Position numbers and translations under genes: made by a program. The notes under the pieces were generated by a model that searched no databases, was not told the origin of the DNA, and saw only the letters and a list, made by a program, of their open reading frames with translations. From assembly GCA_016780695.1 (NCBI GenBank), contig JADHLK010000116.1:1-5202 (forward strand): a DNA stretch of 5,202 nt, given 5' to 3'. This stretch comes from Alphaproteobacteria bacterium. GTDB taxonomy: Bacteria; Pseudomonadota; Alphaproteobacteria; Puniceispirillales; Puniceispirillaceae. Every line of letters begins with the position of its first letter. The first letter of the stretch is position 1. Below are positions 4,607 to 5,202 of the stretch, piece after piece.

Positions 4607-5202
4607 ATGACCGAAAGGCTGGAAATAGTCTGTTTTGGCAATGCAATCATGGATGTGATGGCCCCGGTGGAAGAGGGGTTTTTGGCCAGCCATACTATTC
4701 AAAAGGGGGGGATGAACCTGATTGATGAGGCGCGCGCCCTGATGCTGACCGAGGCGCTGGACAGCCCGCAAATGATCGCCGGGGGGTCTGCTGCAAACAG
4801 CGCGGTGGGGCTGGCCTGTCTTGGCAGTCGGGCCGGCTTTGTTGGACAGGTGCGCGATGATCAGCTGGGTCAGTCGCTGGTTCGCGATCTGGCTGCTAAT
4901 CAGGTGCATTTTTGCGGCCAGATAGCTGAACAAGGCCCGGCGACAGCCCGCTCTATCATTCTGGTAACCCCGGATGCGGCGCGGTCCATGAACACCTATC
5001 TGGGCAGCTCTGTGCTGATGGGGCCGCAGCATATCAAGGCTGATCTGGCTGCTGATATTTTCTATTTGGAAGGGTATTTATTTGATGCCCCGCAAGGCCC
5101 GGCCCTGTTTGAGGCAGCGGCCCGTCAGGCCCGCAATTGTGGTGCACAGCTGGCCCTGTCCCTGTCAGACAGCTGGTGCGTGGAACGCCATCACGCCGCC
5201 CT
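4607..5202 (+). CDS. PfkB-family carbohydrate/adenosine kinase, 3' end outside window
   Basis: The frame stays open from the ATG at 4607 to the window edge, giving the first 198 residues of a protein that is usually about 330 long. It belongs to the PfkB/ribokinase family and most resembles the adenosine-kinase-annotated group common in alphaproteobacteria, which phosphorylate a sugar or nucleoside hydroxyl with ATP. Visible marks are FGNAIMDVMAP (10-20) with the substrate-binding Asp16, KGGMNLID (33-40), the glycine signature GGSAANSAVGLACLG (59-73), the lid segment GFVGQVRDDQLGQ (77-89), GPATARSIILVTPD (110-123), MNTYLG (128-133), YLEGYLFD (153-160) and LSLSDSWCVERH (184-195). The second PfkB signature with the catalytic GAGD aspartate lies beyond the window. 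The sequence does not settle sugar versus adenosine. Confidence 0.9.
   Translation, partial: MTERLEIVCFGNAIMDVMAPVEEGFLASHTIQKGGMNLIDEARALMLTEALDSPQMIAGGSAANSAVGLACLGSRAGFVGQVRDDQLGQSLVRDLAANQVHFCGQIAEQGPATARSIILVTPDAARSMNTYLGSSVLMGPQHIKADLAADIFYLEGYLFDAPQGPALFEAAARQARNCGAQLALSLSDSWCVERHHAA

Noticed and set aside
4433..5032. 199-codon minus-strand open frame
   Set aside because: It is antisense to the end of the EamA gene and the start of the PfkB kinase, both with strong motifs; its translation has no recognisable domain.

Overview
The window looks like a moderately GC-rich chromosomal stretch from a Gram-negative bacterium, most likely an alphaproteobacterium. The BKACE, TupA and adenosine-kinase-like PfkB proteins resemble alphaproteobacterial versions. 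A marine lineage such as SAR116 is possible but is a guess. No rRNA, tRNA, CRISPR array, transposase or phage gene is visible.

Layout. (1) 30-581, minus strand: a small unrecognised protein with a proline-rich xDIPP pentapeptide repeat, with a hairpin just past its stop. (2) 582-879: a gene-free gap of about 300 bp with two perfect DnaA boxes, an AT-rich segment, a 14-bp perfect palindrome and six tandem copies of a 13-14 bp repeat. (3) 880-1677, minus strand: a DUF849/BKACE beta-keto acid cleavage enzyme. (4) 1678-1929: a divergent intergenic region with five tandem copies of a 14-bp repeat and a terminator-like hairpin with a T-run. (5) 1930-4529, plus strand: tightly spaced genes for a TupA-like tungstate-binding protein, an alpha/beta hydrolase of the kynurenine-formamidase type, and an EamA/DMT transporter. 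(6) 4607 to the end, plus strand: the N-terminal two thirds of a PfkB-family sugar/nucleoside kinase, cut by the window edge.

How the genes may work together. The plus-strand genes have gaps of 29, 6 and 77 bp and are probably co-transcribed at least through the EamA gene. They do not form an obvious pathway: an orphan oxyanion-binding protein, a hydrolase, a metabolite exporter-like permease and a kinase. The BKACE gene is divergent and separately controlled.

The most unusual content is non-coding. Several 13-15 bp tandem arrays share a CCGGG-type core within 1.8 kb, and one lies beside paired DnaA boxes and an AT-rich segment. That combination could be a replication origin or a DnaA-controlled promoter, but the sequence alone does not prove it.
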